Shown here: positions 1 to 43,100 of the stretch, one piece after another
How the letters are laid out: the number at the start of each line of letters is the position of its first letter
How positions within the stretch are numbered: position 1 is the stretch's first letter
From: Synaphobranchus kaupii
Taxonomy: Eukaryota; Chordata; Actinopteri; Anguilliformes; Synaphobranchidae
Direction: 5' to 3'
Assembly (NCBI GenBank): GCA_029718625.1
Contig: CM056380.1
Location: 45,415,413 to 45,479,412, forward strand
Length of the DNA: 64,000 nt
Translations under genes and position numbers: made by a program
The notes under the pieces: model-generated
Told to the model about the DNA's origin: nothing
Seen by the model: the letters and a program-made list of their open reading frames with translations, nothing else
Databases searched by the model: none

Positions 1-321
1 TACAATCAGGTTGTTACACAGTGCTTCACAATGGCCAATGTCCAGAGATTTATTCATTATTCACATGAGCTGTACATCTGGAAAATAGTGGGATAGAGAA
101 GACCAACACATTTGCACCCTAAACACAAACAGACAGGGAATATTTAAGATGGAAATTTTAAGAAGAATACATTGCATGTGAGGAATGTTCAGATGCAGTT
201 CCTCCATGGGATTCTGGAATACAGAATAAACTCAGTGCTCTTGGGGATTAGGAGGTCACTTGAAGGACACACCTGTCACAGTCTGTGCTGCTGCTCACTC
301 TCTGCCTGTGTGCACGTGCAG

Positions 322-1315
<994 letters not shown>

Positions 1316-1857
1316 ACACACCATGTTTGGTACAACAGCACGCCAGTGCCATCAATCTGTCCTATACCCTTAGTACAGGAGCCAAGATGGCTCTGAATTC
1401 AAACAACAGTATGACAGGTCATGTGACATGGTACTGCCTCTTGTCTCCGGATCATGTGATATGGTACTGCCGTTCTTGTTGGTCAAGTCATGTGACAGGG
1501 TATTTGTCTTCCTCATTGGTAAAGTCACATCACAAGGTACAGTATATGCCATGTCTCTTGATGAGCCTGGAGTGTTTTCGAATAACATTTTTTTCCTTGA
1601 ATATGCTAAAGCACTTATGTAATTATTATTACATTATAAAACATATTTCTATGATCCTTCTATTGTCCTTCTGTACTGAAGAGCATCCGGTCTATGTGGG
1701 GGAAAAATCGAATTATTTCATTGAAATATTCCAGCTCTTTCAACTTCAACCTCATCTTCAACAATTTTTTTAACTAAAATTCAGAACTTTGGTATTCTAT
1801 ATTTTAGAATGTTGTGATGTTTTTCACATGGCCTTAATGTTCTTGAAATTTATGGAA

Positions 1858-1935
1858 GGAAACTATATCCAACTATTTTTTCTCATATTTGTTAACAATT
1901 ACAAATATGAGAAAAAATAGTTGGATATAGTTTCC
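1858..1935. repeat. Perfect 35-bp inverted repeat (hairpin)
   Basis: The 35 bases at 1858-1892 are the exact reverse complement of 1901-1935, with an 8-base loop (TAACAATT). There is no mismatch across the 35-bp stem. It lies about 540 bases after the plekhh2 stop codon, probably within the 3' UTR. No copy was noticed elsewhere in the window. Confidence 0.95.
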
Positions 1936-2091
1936 TAGGAGATGAGTTTTGGTGTAATCGTGTGAAAATAAGAATGAAGGACTGGAGTAATTTTGGTTTG
2001 CCTTTTATTTATCCACAAATACTATTCTTATTCATTGCATGGCTACAGTATTGAAACACAATGACTGAAATAATGCTAGACACACATATAA

Positions 2092-2097
2092 AATAAA
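2092..2097 (+). terminator. Candidate plekhh2 poly(A) signal
   Basis: AATAAA about 780 bases after the plekhh2 stop codon, in AT-rich sequence. It is the first canonical signal noticed downstream; its use is inferred. Confidence 0.4.
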
Positions 2098-5000
2098 AAG
2101 CTTGAATTAAGGCAACACCTCTTACTTTAACAGGATATGTTAGCGAAGAACCTAACAAAACTGGAAGCTGCCTCCTGTTTTTCCTTTCGGAATGGATGAG
2201 ACTTCCTGTTGAGGCAGATATCTAGTTTCAATCTTTCATTTTTACTTATGTGACTTTCACGTGGATAGGTCTCACTGTGTTTACCCTCACTGCAGTTTGT
2301 CTGTTTCATATGCTGTGATATACCTGTGAATCAGCTCATGTGCTGGTGTATAAATCCTCATATCCTCCTCAGTCATGAAAATGGCATTTTCCCATAGGTT
2401 ATGTAATATACGTCTTGGCCAGACATTCCTGCCTTTGTATTTGGTCAAGATATTTTTAATATTTTTTAAAGTGTATGAATTTCAGTTTAGAAGAGTAATA
2501 TTTTACAAATATCAGCTTAAATATTTATTTTGATATGCCAGAATGGTTGCTTTGATTGTCACAAAAATGCAATATTTAAATACACAAATTTTATTAAATC
2601 CGGTGTTTCTGGAATTATTTTGAATTTTGTTTATCTCATACTGCTTTTTTCATCTGCGCAGTATTTGTGCTCTCACAGCAAAGAATGTTGTGTGTGTCTG
2701 TGTGTGTGGGTGTGTGTGTGTGCGTGTACATGCTGTTATTTATTGTGATACAGCCTAAACAACTTTGTCTATATACCATAGACAAATTACTAGAGAAATA
2801 TTCCAAAACCCTAGGCTTCATGCAGTTAGCATGTCATGAATTGCCCTGTAGTAGGCTTAACAGATGTATTGTTATGGTGACATTATGTTAACTATGGTGT
2901 CTTCTTGACATGAACAAAATTGTCTGCAGTCAGTTATTAGCACCTTTGTTTCTGGGGTCGGACCACGACCATGGCCAAAGTCTACAATAACATCCTGTAC
3001 CCGAGCAATTCAGGTGAAGCACCTTGCTCACAGGTACAGTGGCAGTGCCCCTCCTAGGAATCAAAATGCGTACCCTTTGAAATATGGACATATCTATTTC
3101 CCACATAATACTTTTATGTTACCACATCCTGTTTTGCTAGATAATAATTTATTATTTATCTGTAATGTGAGGAGATAAGGGGGAACAAAGCAGTAGGCTA
3201 TCTATGTTCAGGACGTTGGACCTTAATTCGATGCATAGTTAATATGCAATCTTTGGAAACCAGAATCATTAGGGTCATTCCAGGGGAGAATGGCCCCTTT
3301 TAAATCTTGACCTCTCAGATATTTCTGAGATTTGACACCCATAGTGTAACCTTGGAGTAAGTGTGTGTCATACTTATGAGGGGGAAAAAAACACACAAGC
3401 CATCATTAAGACAAAGTGGGACTTTTGGCCTGCCCACCTCTACTTTCAAGACCTACAGTTTGACAACTGTAAAGGGTAAAAACAATATCTTTGACTCATT
3501 GTAATCACAAAGACTTTCTCTACAACATGGGTCATGTTTGAATATATTGACGATGTACTCTTTAAAACCACCTCTAAATGCAAAGAAAGAGGAATTCAAG
3601 GTACTATTTCTATTCAGATAAAACTCACTATACCACAAATGATGAACTCAATGATTCTGTGTCAACATACAGATTCCTTGCTTTTTTAAATTAATGTTCT
3701 CTTCCTTTCAAAATATAACTACAAGGAAATACATTGAAAAGGCACAAATAAATGACTAGTTCAAGTAACTTTTCTTTCAGTGAATGATGACATAATTTAC
3801 ATGCAAACATCAGCATCCTCTCTAAAGACCCATGATATTGTAGGATTCATGATGGATTCACTTTTAAAGGTTTACTGGAAAATGCTAATCCACTTGAATT
3901 GCTCCGAGTCGCAGGGGAAGAAAGACTGGGACGGCCTTGGCGTGTCAGGGAAGCACGCATTTGCTTCAGAAGGAAGTCACCCCTGTAAGCCTGTTCCCTC
4001 TTGTAGTTGCTCACAGAAATGACTGTATTCCCAGTTAATGCAGAAAATCTCCATCATAAGTATGATAAATCATTCTGATCTAGAGAATACATGCATTACC
4101 GCTCACTCCGGTCTTGAAAGATGTGAAACTAATTATTCCATTTTTTTCAATTCAGTTAAATTGTTTATAGCGCTTTTTAGGGGGAACTTTCACAAAGTTG
4201 CTTTACAGAGAAAAAGAAGAAGCCAGGCCTCAACCACAAAAAGCTACAGCACAAATTAAAGCTACAAACAAACCAGGTATTAAATGCTCATAGTTTGCAT
4301 AATGATGGTGACAATTGTAGTGCAAAGACTGTAAATGTTGTTTGCTGTCAGTTCCACTTTAGTTTTCATATGATATCAGACCATCTGACTTCTCTCTCTT
4401 TTCTCCCTCCCTTTTTCCTTCTCCTCACACCCACATTTGTTTTCCCTCCCTCCTTTCTTCCCACTGCCTCTCTGCCGCCATTCATTTTAATGGAAGCTCC
4501 AATCTTTTGCGCTCAAAGCACAGAGACACGTGCAGTACAGCCTTACTTCCGGGTCCTTCAAAACTTTGGTTGGCTCAAGGCGTACTTTCCTGTCTAGTTA
4601 ATATGTATGTCTATTTTCAGAACCAATAAAAGGACATAGATAATTGCCTACAGGCTCGGGTTCAGCAGTAAGAATAGCACAATTATGGACGGGTAATATA
4701 TATCATTAGCTGCCAATTCAGCTTCGGCCATAATGTGATATATCTCCCTCTCCCTTTTCTTTTTCCTTCTCTTTAATCCTCTATTATCACAGGGAGCTTG
4801 TGACCAATCAATCAGCAGTGAGAAATGTGTACAGGCTCTTTGTGGCAACAATGTACAGAGGATGTAAATATGATATCACCATAGTATACAGGCGGTATAA
4901 AGATAATGATGTCACAATACTGTGCATGTCATATACAATAACCTGCAATAACCAATTCAGTGGTTGTAATTACACTGTATGAGCCATTTCTACCAATCTC

Positions 5001-5585
5001 AGGCTCTGCCTCCATTCCCTTGTCTCATTATTACTGCCTCTCCTAATCTGTCACCCATCACTGTCCTTCTCATGCCTCCTGTCACCCTCCCTCCCTACTT
5101 GTTTCTTCTCAGTGTCCCCCTTGGGCTATTGCCCATCGTCTCCAGGCTTGATGTCAACAAGTGATATATAGTATCATATATTATTATAATCTGATGCCCA
5201 TACTTTGCCTAAATTGTGTTCAGACATGACGTCAAAAGAATGTGGTGGTGATATAACTTTCCTTCTTCCATTTAAGCTGTTCTGATTACACAATATACAA
5301 CTGTTAATATAGTTGAAGATGTTTTCCATCTTCGGAATACCTAAGGATCTGTGGAATACATCCTTTTAAAACAAACATTTTCATTGTCACAGGATGAGTG
5401 TCTACTAGATATATCAAATGTAATACATATATTTTGCTAAATAAAAATCCATAAAATAACAAAAATACTCATGTGTGTCTGTTTGTGTGTCGTGTATAAT
5501 AAAACCAAAACACCAACTAATACTTCAACCACGTGAACCTCTCGGACCACGTTTCCCATAAGAACTATTAAACAGTAGGCAGGAC

Positions 5586-5620
5586 TTACGTCATTGTTCT
5601 GCGCCGTTGCCCATCGCAAC
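5586..5620 (+). promoter_or_regulatory. dync2li1 promoter: CRE-like and RFX X-box-like sites
   Basis: The stretch TTACGTCA (about 5587-5594) matches a CRE/ATF half-palindrome. At 5606-5620 GTTGCC-CAT-CGCAAC is an imperfect inverted repeat resembling the RFX X-box (consensus GTTGCC, 1-3 bases, RGCAAC), with one mismatch. It lies about 150 bp upstream of the start codon at 5770. Known: cilium genes, including intraflagellar transport dynein subunits, are commonly driven by RFX X-boxes close to the start. The assignment here is inferred from motif and position. Confidence 0.6.
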
Positions 5621-5769
5621 GTTTACCAGCAGAAAATTCTTCTCTTGAATAATGTTCATTCCGAAATAAAGCCAAAACGCTTAGGATAACTTCCTAAAGG
5701 CATATATCCGAGTCATTTTTAAACACGGATTCCTAAAAGAGACGAAAATTATTCAAGCAAAGAGGAGGA

Positions 5770-11819
<6,050 letters not shown>

Positions 11820-12395
11820 CGCCTCAGACTGGGAAACAACAATCGTGACTTTACTTGGAGACGGAGACTTGCGTACACTGCAGGTCTGTCTTAACAAGTG
11901 TTTTAGTCTTATCATGAGACTTAAAATCTTTTTTGTTTTTTTTTCTCAAGTAAAGTATATTAGAAAATGTTTGTTACTTTTTGCTTGACAAGTGAAATTG
12001 TCTTACCCCATTGGCAAATCTTGAAATGAGTCAAACTATCTCACCTCATTTGCAATCTTTTTGTCTTATTTTGCAAACAAGTTACAGAAATAAGATTTTA
12101 AGACTAAAATACTTGTTAAGATTGACAAATATTTTGGTTTTTGCAGTGTAGGTGAACCAGTTTCCACAAAGTGTAAAAACTGTCAATATAGTAATGTGGA
12201 TTCCTTGTATAGACACAGCACTTTGGAAATTGTGTACTGTTCAAAATCTTCCTGTATTTTATTTTGAAGAACTGACATTTCTGATTATATCTTAGTGTTT
12301 TTTCTGTATCGCATATTGTCAGTGTCAAATACAACATGTCTAATGGCAATTAGAATGAGACTCCTTCACCCCTTCCGGAATAATCTGCATACATT

Positions 12396-12401
12396 TTTAT
12401 T
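12396..12401 (-). terminator. Candidate abcg5 poly(A) signal
   Basis: TTTATT on the plus strand reads AATAAA on the minus strand, about 420 bases after the abcg5 stop. It lies inside the dync2li1 3' UTR, so the two convergent transcripts would overlap. Confidence 0.5.
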
Positions 12402-12423
12402 GTTGTACATAAATTGTTTGATG

Positions 12424-12429
12424 AATAAA
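12424..12429 (+). terminator. dync2li1 poly(A) signal
   Basis: AATAAA about 600 bases after the stop codon, with another AATAAA at 12443-12448. Confidence 0.65.
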
Positions 12430-12686
12430 AATCCATTCTTAAAATAAATTATTCTCTCTAAGTGCTTACAAAAAGATTAAATGTTTTAAGTGAACATGTT
12501 CAACATTAATACTCATCTAAGATTACACAGTGATTTTACACCCTCCTAACCAGAGGCATCATACTTGTGAATTTCCAAATATATTTCAAGATAATTAACG
12601 TCCTCTCATTATTGTATTAGGATATTCAGGGTGTAAACACTGTCTGGTCACAGTTTAGCCCTACCCCTACTCTCCTGCCACAAACA

Positions 12687-12692
<6 letters not shown>

Positions 12693-12722
<30 letters not shown>
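12693..12722. repeat. (CA)n microsatellite
   Basis: Short CA run in the abcg5 3' UTR, about 100 bases after the stop codon. Confidence 0.9.
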
Positions 12723-12723
<1 letters not shown>

Positions 12724-12821
12724 TGCGCCTCTAGATCTCTAGATACAGTCTCTCCTTCATCCTGCTGGGTGGAGTCCCAGATGAGGCCCCGCCCCCCCCT
12801 TGTCGTGTCATGAGGAAGCGG

Positions 12822-25449
<12,628 letters not shown>

Positions 25450-25715
25450 GACGGCAGCAGTTGGAGCGTGTGTGCGCGTCTTCGTTTCCCTGGCCACTTG
25501 CTCGGTGGGGGCGTTGTGACAGTGTTGGGGGGGGTGGGTGGGGGGGGGGGGGGGGTGGTGGCATCGCCGCTCCCCTTATCAGGGACCTTTGCTCTCCTCT
25601 GTATAAGACAAACCTCCCCGGTGGGCCGGTCTTTATTTGGCCGCTCTGGGACGGGCAGAGAGGAGCGGGGGTCTGATTCTTGGGTCCGGCGCGGAGGGGG
25701 AGTTTTCCAGAAGCG

Positions 25716-36575
<10,860 letters not shown>

Positions 36576-36620
36576 AACATCGCATACCCTCCCTCGCCTC
36601 GTTCAATGAGCACTAAAATC

Positions 36621-36812
36621 CAGTGGTCCCCAACCCTGTTCCTGGAGACCTAACGTCCTGTAGGTTTTCATTTCAACCCGAATTTGGCACACCTGATTGT
36701 GCTAACTAGCCGCTCAATGAGATCTCTAGCTGTTGAATGAGTTGTGCTTTGTTAGGGTCGGAGTGAAATCTTACAGGACGGTAGATCTCCAAAAACAGGT
36801 TTGGGGACCACG
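36621..36812. mobile_element. hAT-like MITE, family D copy 2
   Basis: CAGTGGTCCCCAACCCTGTT at the left end and GGTTTGGGGACCACG at the right; homologous to 6769-6964. It lies in the abcg8 3' UTR, 46 bases after the stop codon. Confidence 0.8.
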
Positions 36813-37214
36813 TTTTTAACCGGTGTTGTACAAAATTGCACTACCACGTACTGCCGCTGGATGGCAGCAAAGTACTGCAGCTTCTCTCACGGAACTCTCA
36901 AATGAGGGTTTTTGACAAATGATATTTGTCCGGCAGATATCCATCATTGGCATTTGCTTGCTCCGTTTTAAATCAATTTTTTTTACATAATCTTTTTTGT
37001 ATAAGTAAGATTATAAAACCTACAGTGAAAAGCTTCTGGTAGATTTAATAAATTACAGTCTAACTAGAGGTCTTCTTGTGTCATTGTATTATACAAGTTT
37101 TGCACTGGTGCAAAACCTTGATAAATTTGTTGTTGAAAATGTGATAGCATTGTACCACATGTATACTTATTGTACTCCAATGTCTTAACAGGGTAAAATT
37201 GTTGAAGGAAATGC

Positions 37215-37220
37215 AATAAA
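37215..37220 (+). terminator. Candidate abcg8 poly(A) signal
   Basis: AATAAA about 640 bases after the stop; another AATAAA is at 37047-37052. Confidence 0.5.
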
Positions 37221-38490
37221 AATCATCCAAACCCAACATTTTTCATAACATTTCAATTTCATTGACCCCTTCCCCTCACACACAAAAAGCAATGAAGATG
37301 TGAAGCAGAATAGCTTCAAATCTCTCAGACAGATGTTTGTTTCATCTCATTACATCACTCCCCAGAGTGACCATGACATCATTTCTGACACAGGAGCTTT
37401 TTGCATGGTTAAAGACCCTACCTACACACTGCGTGTGTGTGTGTCCATAAATCTCCAACGGCAACTGTGAGGCTGGAAGACTTTGTAATTTGCCAGTGTT
37501 AGCCAGGGGACAGAAGGTTTCAGCCTATTGGGTTACAACTGCCTCCCAGCCCACTAGCGCCTCCCCTGGTCAGTCTGGTGCCTGCAGTTTGCCTGCACCA
37601 GCTGAACAGCTGCACAGTATAAAAGCAGTGAGCTGGTCAAAAAGGTACATAACTGGGGCTGAGGATGTATTAAATGGGTCCAATTGTACCATTTGGCCAG
37701 ACGATGCATCGTTCGGGTGTAAACATGTATTAAACTCAGGGTTTACCAGTATCGAAGCGTATTAAACGCAATGAATCGAACACGGGTATTATCAGGACTG
37801 AAACATATTAAACGTGTTGAATCAAACAGGTATCATCAGGACTGAAGCAGGTAGTAGTGGCACTGAAGCACGTTAAATATCTTCAGGTATTATTGGAAAT
37901 GAGTCAGTATGCAATTATGAGGAAAAGCATGAGAAACTACAGCATCAATGGAGCTACAGAAAACATGTGTACATAAAACAATGAGATTGTGGATAAACGT
38001 ATAAGAAACTGACTCTACTTAAGGGTACATCAGAGATAATATATGAGGGCGTATTCAAAATGTTCCTCTGAGGTCTGACTGCACACTTCAAAAGAGAAGT
38101 GCAAGAGAAAAGGAAGAATCAAGCTGATAACAATTCTCTTGTAGCAACGTATTCTTACAATATGCATTTTAAACCAAAATTAACAAACCACGAACCAACA
38201 GAACTACACGAAATGTGTTAGCATGTAGCCTCACTCTTGCATCAGCTTCTTTGCTGGCCTGTGTCAGACATGCTTGGTGTTTAGGTACATCAAACAGATT
38301 CAAAGAATTCCTTCAGGAACAACAACAACAAAAAAAAGTTAAAGAACTTTTAATTGCACCTATTATTATTACAGTGCGTTATTCATTAAAATGTGAGTAT
38401 AACATGCACACATTATTTAAACTCATTCGTAAGTCTACGCTGAAACGGGCTTGTGGGGGAGGAATGGCTGGAAGACATTTAATCTCAGCT

Positions 38491-38798
38491 GAGTCCAGTA
38501 CAACTTGCTCCTCTCTACAGACCTGCTCCTGTACTCCCAGTATAACCTGCTCCTCTTTACAGAGCTGCTCCAGTACTCCCAGTATAACCTGCTCCTCTTT
38601 ACAGAGCTGCTCCACTAGTCCCAGTATAACCTGCTCCTCTCTACAGAGCTGCTCCAGCACCCCCAGTATAACTACTCCTCTTTACAGAGCTGCTCCAGTA
38701 CTCCCAGTATAACCTGCTCCTCTTTACAGAGCTGCTCCAGTACTCCCAGTATAACCTGCTCCTCTCTACAGAGCTGCTCCAGTAGTCCCAGTATAACC
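38491..38798. repeat. 42-bp minisatellite, about 7 copies
   Basis: Unit GAGCTGCTCCAGTACTCCCA, then GTATAACCTGCTCCTCTTTACA. Because 42 is a multiple of three, both strands stay open across it (14-residue peptide repeats). There is no start or splice context that supports a protein. It lies between the convergent 3' ends of abcg8 and lrpprc. Confidence 0.9.
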
Positions 38799-39057
38799 TT
38801 GTATCATCTCACTTTAACACCTGAACACACACTTACCCAAACGCACTGTAGTCACGTGAGCCATTGCACACACACACGTGAGCCATTGCACACACACACA
38901 AGCATACACACACGCACGCACGCGCACGCACACGTACACACACACACACACACGCACACGCACACGCACACGCAGGTACACACGCGAACACACGCGCAGT
39001 TTCCCCGCCTCTACTGCCATCTCTGATTTCACATCATCAGTTCCATTTCGCAGGTTT

Positions 39058-39063
39058 TTATTG
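39058..39063 (-). terminator. lrpprc poly(A) signal
   Basis: Minus-strand AATAAA about 166 bases after the lrpprc stop codon (39229-39231). Confidence 0.7.
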
Positions 39064-39228
39064 ATAAGCATAAATACTTCTGTACATCATCAGAATGCTT
39101 GCAGGGCTGGACATCACAGTATTCCACATGGATCAATCAAACAACTAAAAAAATAACAATAAGAAAAGTATGACAGTAATAATGAAGGACAGATGAAAAC
39201 AGGAGCCGATTCTTTAGGCCTCTTCAGT

Positions 39229-40045
39229 TCAGCTCTGCTCCTTCGATTTCTGCCTCAGTTTATTGCCGTAAAAGCTGAAGGACTCCTGGAAGAAGAACAC
39301 AAGGTAACATCGGTCACATGACCGGGTGGAGGAAGCTGTAGCAAACGTGTGGCAAAGCAGAATGCTGTCACGTCACCCGTCACGTACCAAACGGTCACCT
39401 GCACAGTGGATGGATCTTTTTGAGGGGGTTTAATGTAATCACCAGGGTGCCTTTTCTCTTAACTACACTGCACCCCTCCCAGCTTATAGCCAATCACAGC
39501 CCACAGTTTCATCTCCGGACCGGATTAATACACAAATACAATCTAATTTTTCCTTTCTTTTTTTTTTGGTCAGGTCCAACTAATTAAATGGCCTTTTGTC
39601 TCAAAAGTGTGCTTTTGAAGGTGAGTGCATTCAGAGGATTAACACCGCCTCAACATTGTATGTTCTCCTATTAACGATGTAATTAAAGTTGATAAATAGT
39701 GGTATTGGTGTTGGGGGAGAGGGCTGAACACGGGTTCAGTAGAAATCTCTCCTTATCGGGGCTCTCAGGAGGCCCTCATTGGCTGCAGCACCGGGAGGGG
39801 GGGGGGGGGGGCTACCTGAGCTTGCCTTGAGGAAACCTTAGAGGAGATTCGGAGAAGGGGGGGGGGGTGCTTGATGTTCACTTCGCAGTGTTAACTTTGC
39901 GATGTTGTTGTGGGCCCCGTGGACGAGCTGGTGAGACAAGAGCTGTGCCTCGGAGGAGCAGGAAATGGATGGGGAACATGGGGCAGGACATGGGACAGGG
40001 ACGTGGCCCACAGACTTACAGAGCCAAAAATCCCTCACAGGACAT

Positions 40046-40101
<56 letters not shown>

Positions 40102-43100
40102 TGTATCTGTGTGTATGAAGGGTCGCAAGCATGGGCCGGCTTTACAAGACCCCTTACCCAAAATCCCTCATCTGCCCCTGCTTCACCTCCCCCACAACGT
40201 CACCAGCTTTATCGCTAAGCCTCTTTCCCTCTACTTCTCCCCTGAAATGCTCCTTTAATTTCCTCTTCAATATGTGGAATTCTATCAGTGTTTCATTAGC
40301 GCTTAGCGTACATGGCATGGCATGACGTTGCTGTGCCTGGTTCCGTGGGCTCTGCGCTGTGGTTATTTAAAGCAGTGCCCCAGGGGATCCGTACAGAGCC
40401 ACCCATCTGTTCCGGTAAGCGGAACGTTAACCCGGGTACCCTTGCTCCAGGGCCCCGCCCCTTGGTATCGTAAGGGGCCTAATGGACAGTGTGTTGTGCT
40501 GGCATGCTGTTGGTTCAATCTTCAGCCCAGTAATACCACAGATTAAGACTGATGCCCAATGACGTGGTTTGGCGCTCAGTGTAAAATATTATTATTATTT
40601 GCTGTGCAGCAACAAGACATGTGCTTGAGATACACATGTCCAAAAATTCAAAGGCAGAATGTCAGAACGTTGAGCTATGCCGTCACAAAATAAAAACCGA
40701 CAGAAAGCAGCGACCTGTTTGATGCGGAAGTCGTTTGTTCATTTGGCACTTTTTCTGTTTGGGGTTCAGTCGTCTGCGGCAGAGGTACCCTGCTCTGTTG
40801 GGGTACGTTCCCTGGGCCAGACTGTGGCCCAAACAGACGATGTACATGTAGCGTAATTTAGTCAGGTAAGACGCAGGGTTTATAGGACTTTTAAATGAGG
40901 CTCACTAACAATAAGACAGTGGAGATAAAGGAGTGTGGGTGAGTGGAGAGAGAGACCGGGGCGTAGGCCGCTGGGGAGAGGTGCACGGAGGGGGCGGTGG
41001 TGTGGGTGAGTGGAGAGAGAGACCGGGGCGTAGGCCGCTGGGGAGAGGTGCACGGAGGGGGCGGGGGTGTGGGTGAGTGGAGAGAGAGACCGGGGCGTAG
41101 GCCGCTGGGGAGAGGTGCACGGAGGGGGCGGGGGTGTGGGTGAGTGGAGAGACCGGGGCGTAGGCCGCTGGGGAGAGGTGCACGGAGGGGGCGGTGGTGG
41201 GTGAGTAGAGAGAGAGACCGGGGCGTAGGCTGCTGGGGAGAGGTGCACGGAGGGGGCGGTGGTGTGGGTGAGTGGAGAGAGAGACCGGGGCGTAGGCCGC
41301 TGGGGAGAGGTGCACGGAGGGGGCGGTGGTGTGGGTGAGTGGAGAGAGAGACCGGGGCGTAGGCCGCTGGGGAGAGGTGCACGGAGGGGGCGGTGGTGTG
41401 GGTGAGTGGAGAGAGAGACCGGGGCGTAGGCCGCTGGGGAGAGGTGCACGGAGGGGGCGGTGGTGTGGGTGAGTGGAGAGAGAGACCGGGGCGTAGGCCG
41501 CTGGGGAGAGGTGCACGGAGGGGGCGGTGGTGTGGGTGAGTGGAGAGAGAGACCGGGGCGTAGGCCGCTGGGGAGAGGTGCACGGAGGGGGCGGTGGTGT
41601 GGGTGAGTGGAGAGACCGGGGCGTAGGCCGCTGGGGAGAGGTGCACGGAGGGGGCGGTGGTGTGGGTGAGTGGAGAGAGAGACCGGGGCGTAGGCCGCTG
41701 GGGAGAGGTGCACGGAGGGGGCGGTGGTGTGGGTGAGTGGAGAGACCGGGGCGTAGGCTGCTGGGGAGAGGTGCACGGAGGGGGCGGTGGTGTGGGTGAG
41801 TGGAGAGACCGGGGCGTAGGCCGCTGGGGAGAGGTGCACGGAGGGGGCGGTGGTGTGGGTGAGTGGAGAGAGAGACCGGGGCGTAGGCCGCTGGGGAGAG
41901 GTGCACGGAGGGGGCGGTGGTGTGGGTGAGTGGAGAGACCGGGGCGTAGGCCGCTGGGGAGAGGTGCACGGAGGGGGCGGTGGTGTGGGTGAGTGGAGAG
42001 ACCTGGGCGTAGGCCGCTGGGGAGAGGTGCACGGAGGGGGCGGTGGTGTGGGTACTTACAGGGGGTTCCTGGAAGGGGACGGCCTCTCCGGCGTTCTTGT
42101 ACAAGGCAGCGAGCCTCTTCAGCGTGAGCTCGTCCGCGCTGACGCCCTCCTCCTGCATCTGCTGGTACACCGCCTTCGCCGAAGGCAGGTCTTTATCCTG
42201 GCCTGGGGGGGCAGAGAGGTGGGGGGAGAGACAGAGATAGAGGGCTTTAAGTTGTACCGCTTTTCTCCGTTCGGTCCAAATTAGGCCCCAGCCTGCGGGA
42301 ACGTGGGGTAAGAGGCTGGGCGGAGCCCCGGGGCCATTAAATAATGATGGGCCCCCCGCACGGGAGCCAGAACAGGAGGACTTTAAGTACTTTAACGTGT
42401 CGAGGCTCACGCGTCGGGTCCGAGTACCACAGGTACTCATTAGCGAACACGTGTTTAAAAAAAAATACAATCTTCAACGGGATGTCTCGGCCTCTCTCGT
42501 CAGTGTTGCATTTTTCATCGCCCTATTAATAACAGCTTGGGGGGGGGGGGGGGGGGGTGCTGGAGCAAATACAGCGGCCTCGGCTTGTACGACTCTCAGA
42601 TCCCCTCTGCCACGGACCCTCCATTAACACGCACAGGTACAGGCCAGAGACGGCGGCTGTGCAATTATACGCCATTACATACAGGACCGCACCTGCGGGA
42701 GAACGCTAAATTATACAGCGGACCACCATTATCGAGCGCAATTACACGGCCGCGCGAACCCAAAAGACGCCCAGCCCGGCGGGGGACGGCCGATGCCCAC
42801 AGGGGCCTGAGGCAGTCACACCATCAGCACCGCTCGTCTTTGCGTGAGGGGGGGGGGGGCTCCACATCCAGATGTCTCCGTGGGGGGCGGGGCTTACCAT
42901 AGCACTTCATCAGGTAGGGGTAATACACGTCCTTCTCGGCGAAGTCGGGGATGAGTTCGTGTAGCGTCTTGATCTTCTTTGCCTTTGAGCAAAAAAAAAT
43001 ATTAAAATTCACAAACACTGGTCACGTGTTGCCACATCTGCTAGAACTGGAAATTCCGGAAAAGTCATCTGATGATATGGCAATATATATTTTCTCCATC

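Larger units (their letters stand above)
1316..5600. other. plekhh2-dync2li1 spacer (3' UTR and intergenic)
   Basis: AT-rich sequence without a credible coding exon. It holds a perfect 35-bp inverted repeat (1858-1935), a short TG tract (about 2697-2728), a small SINE-like fragment around 2957-3060, and a repeat fragment around 4150-4215. The upstream part is presumably plekhh2 3' UTR. No other gene is seen. Confidence 0.6.
36813..39057. other. abcg8-lrpprc spacer
   Basis: No gene seen. It includes the abcg8 3' UTR, a stretch of diverged repeats at about 37660-37880 (recurring TATTAAAC), the 42-bp array (38491-38798), and a CA/CACG tract (about 38867-38996). Confidence 0.6.

Noticed and set aside
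40905..42470. Long minus-strand open frame of 521 codons running from an lrpprc exon into the repeat
   Set aside because: The conserved part is only 42060-42202; a strong donor (GTAAGT) ends it and the rest is minisatellite. The LRPPRC C-terminus continues in the exon at 39285-39229.
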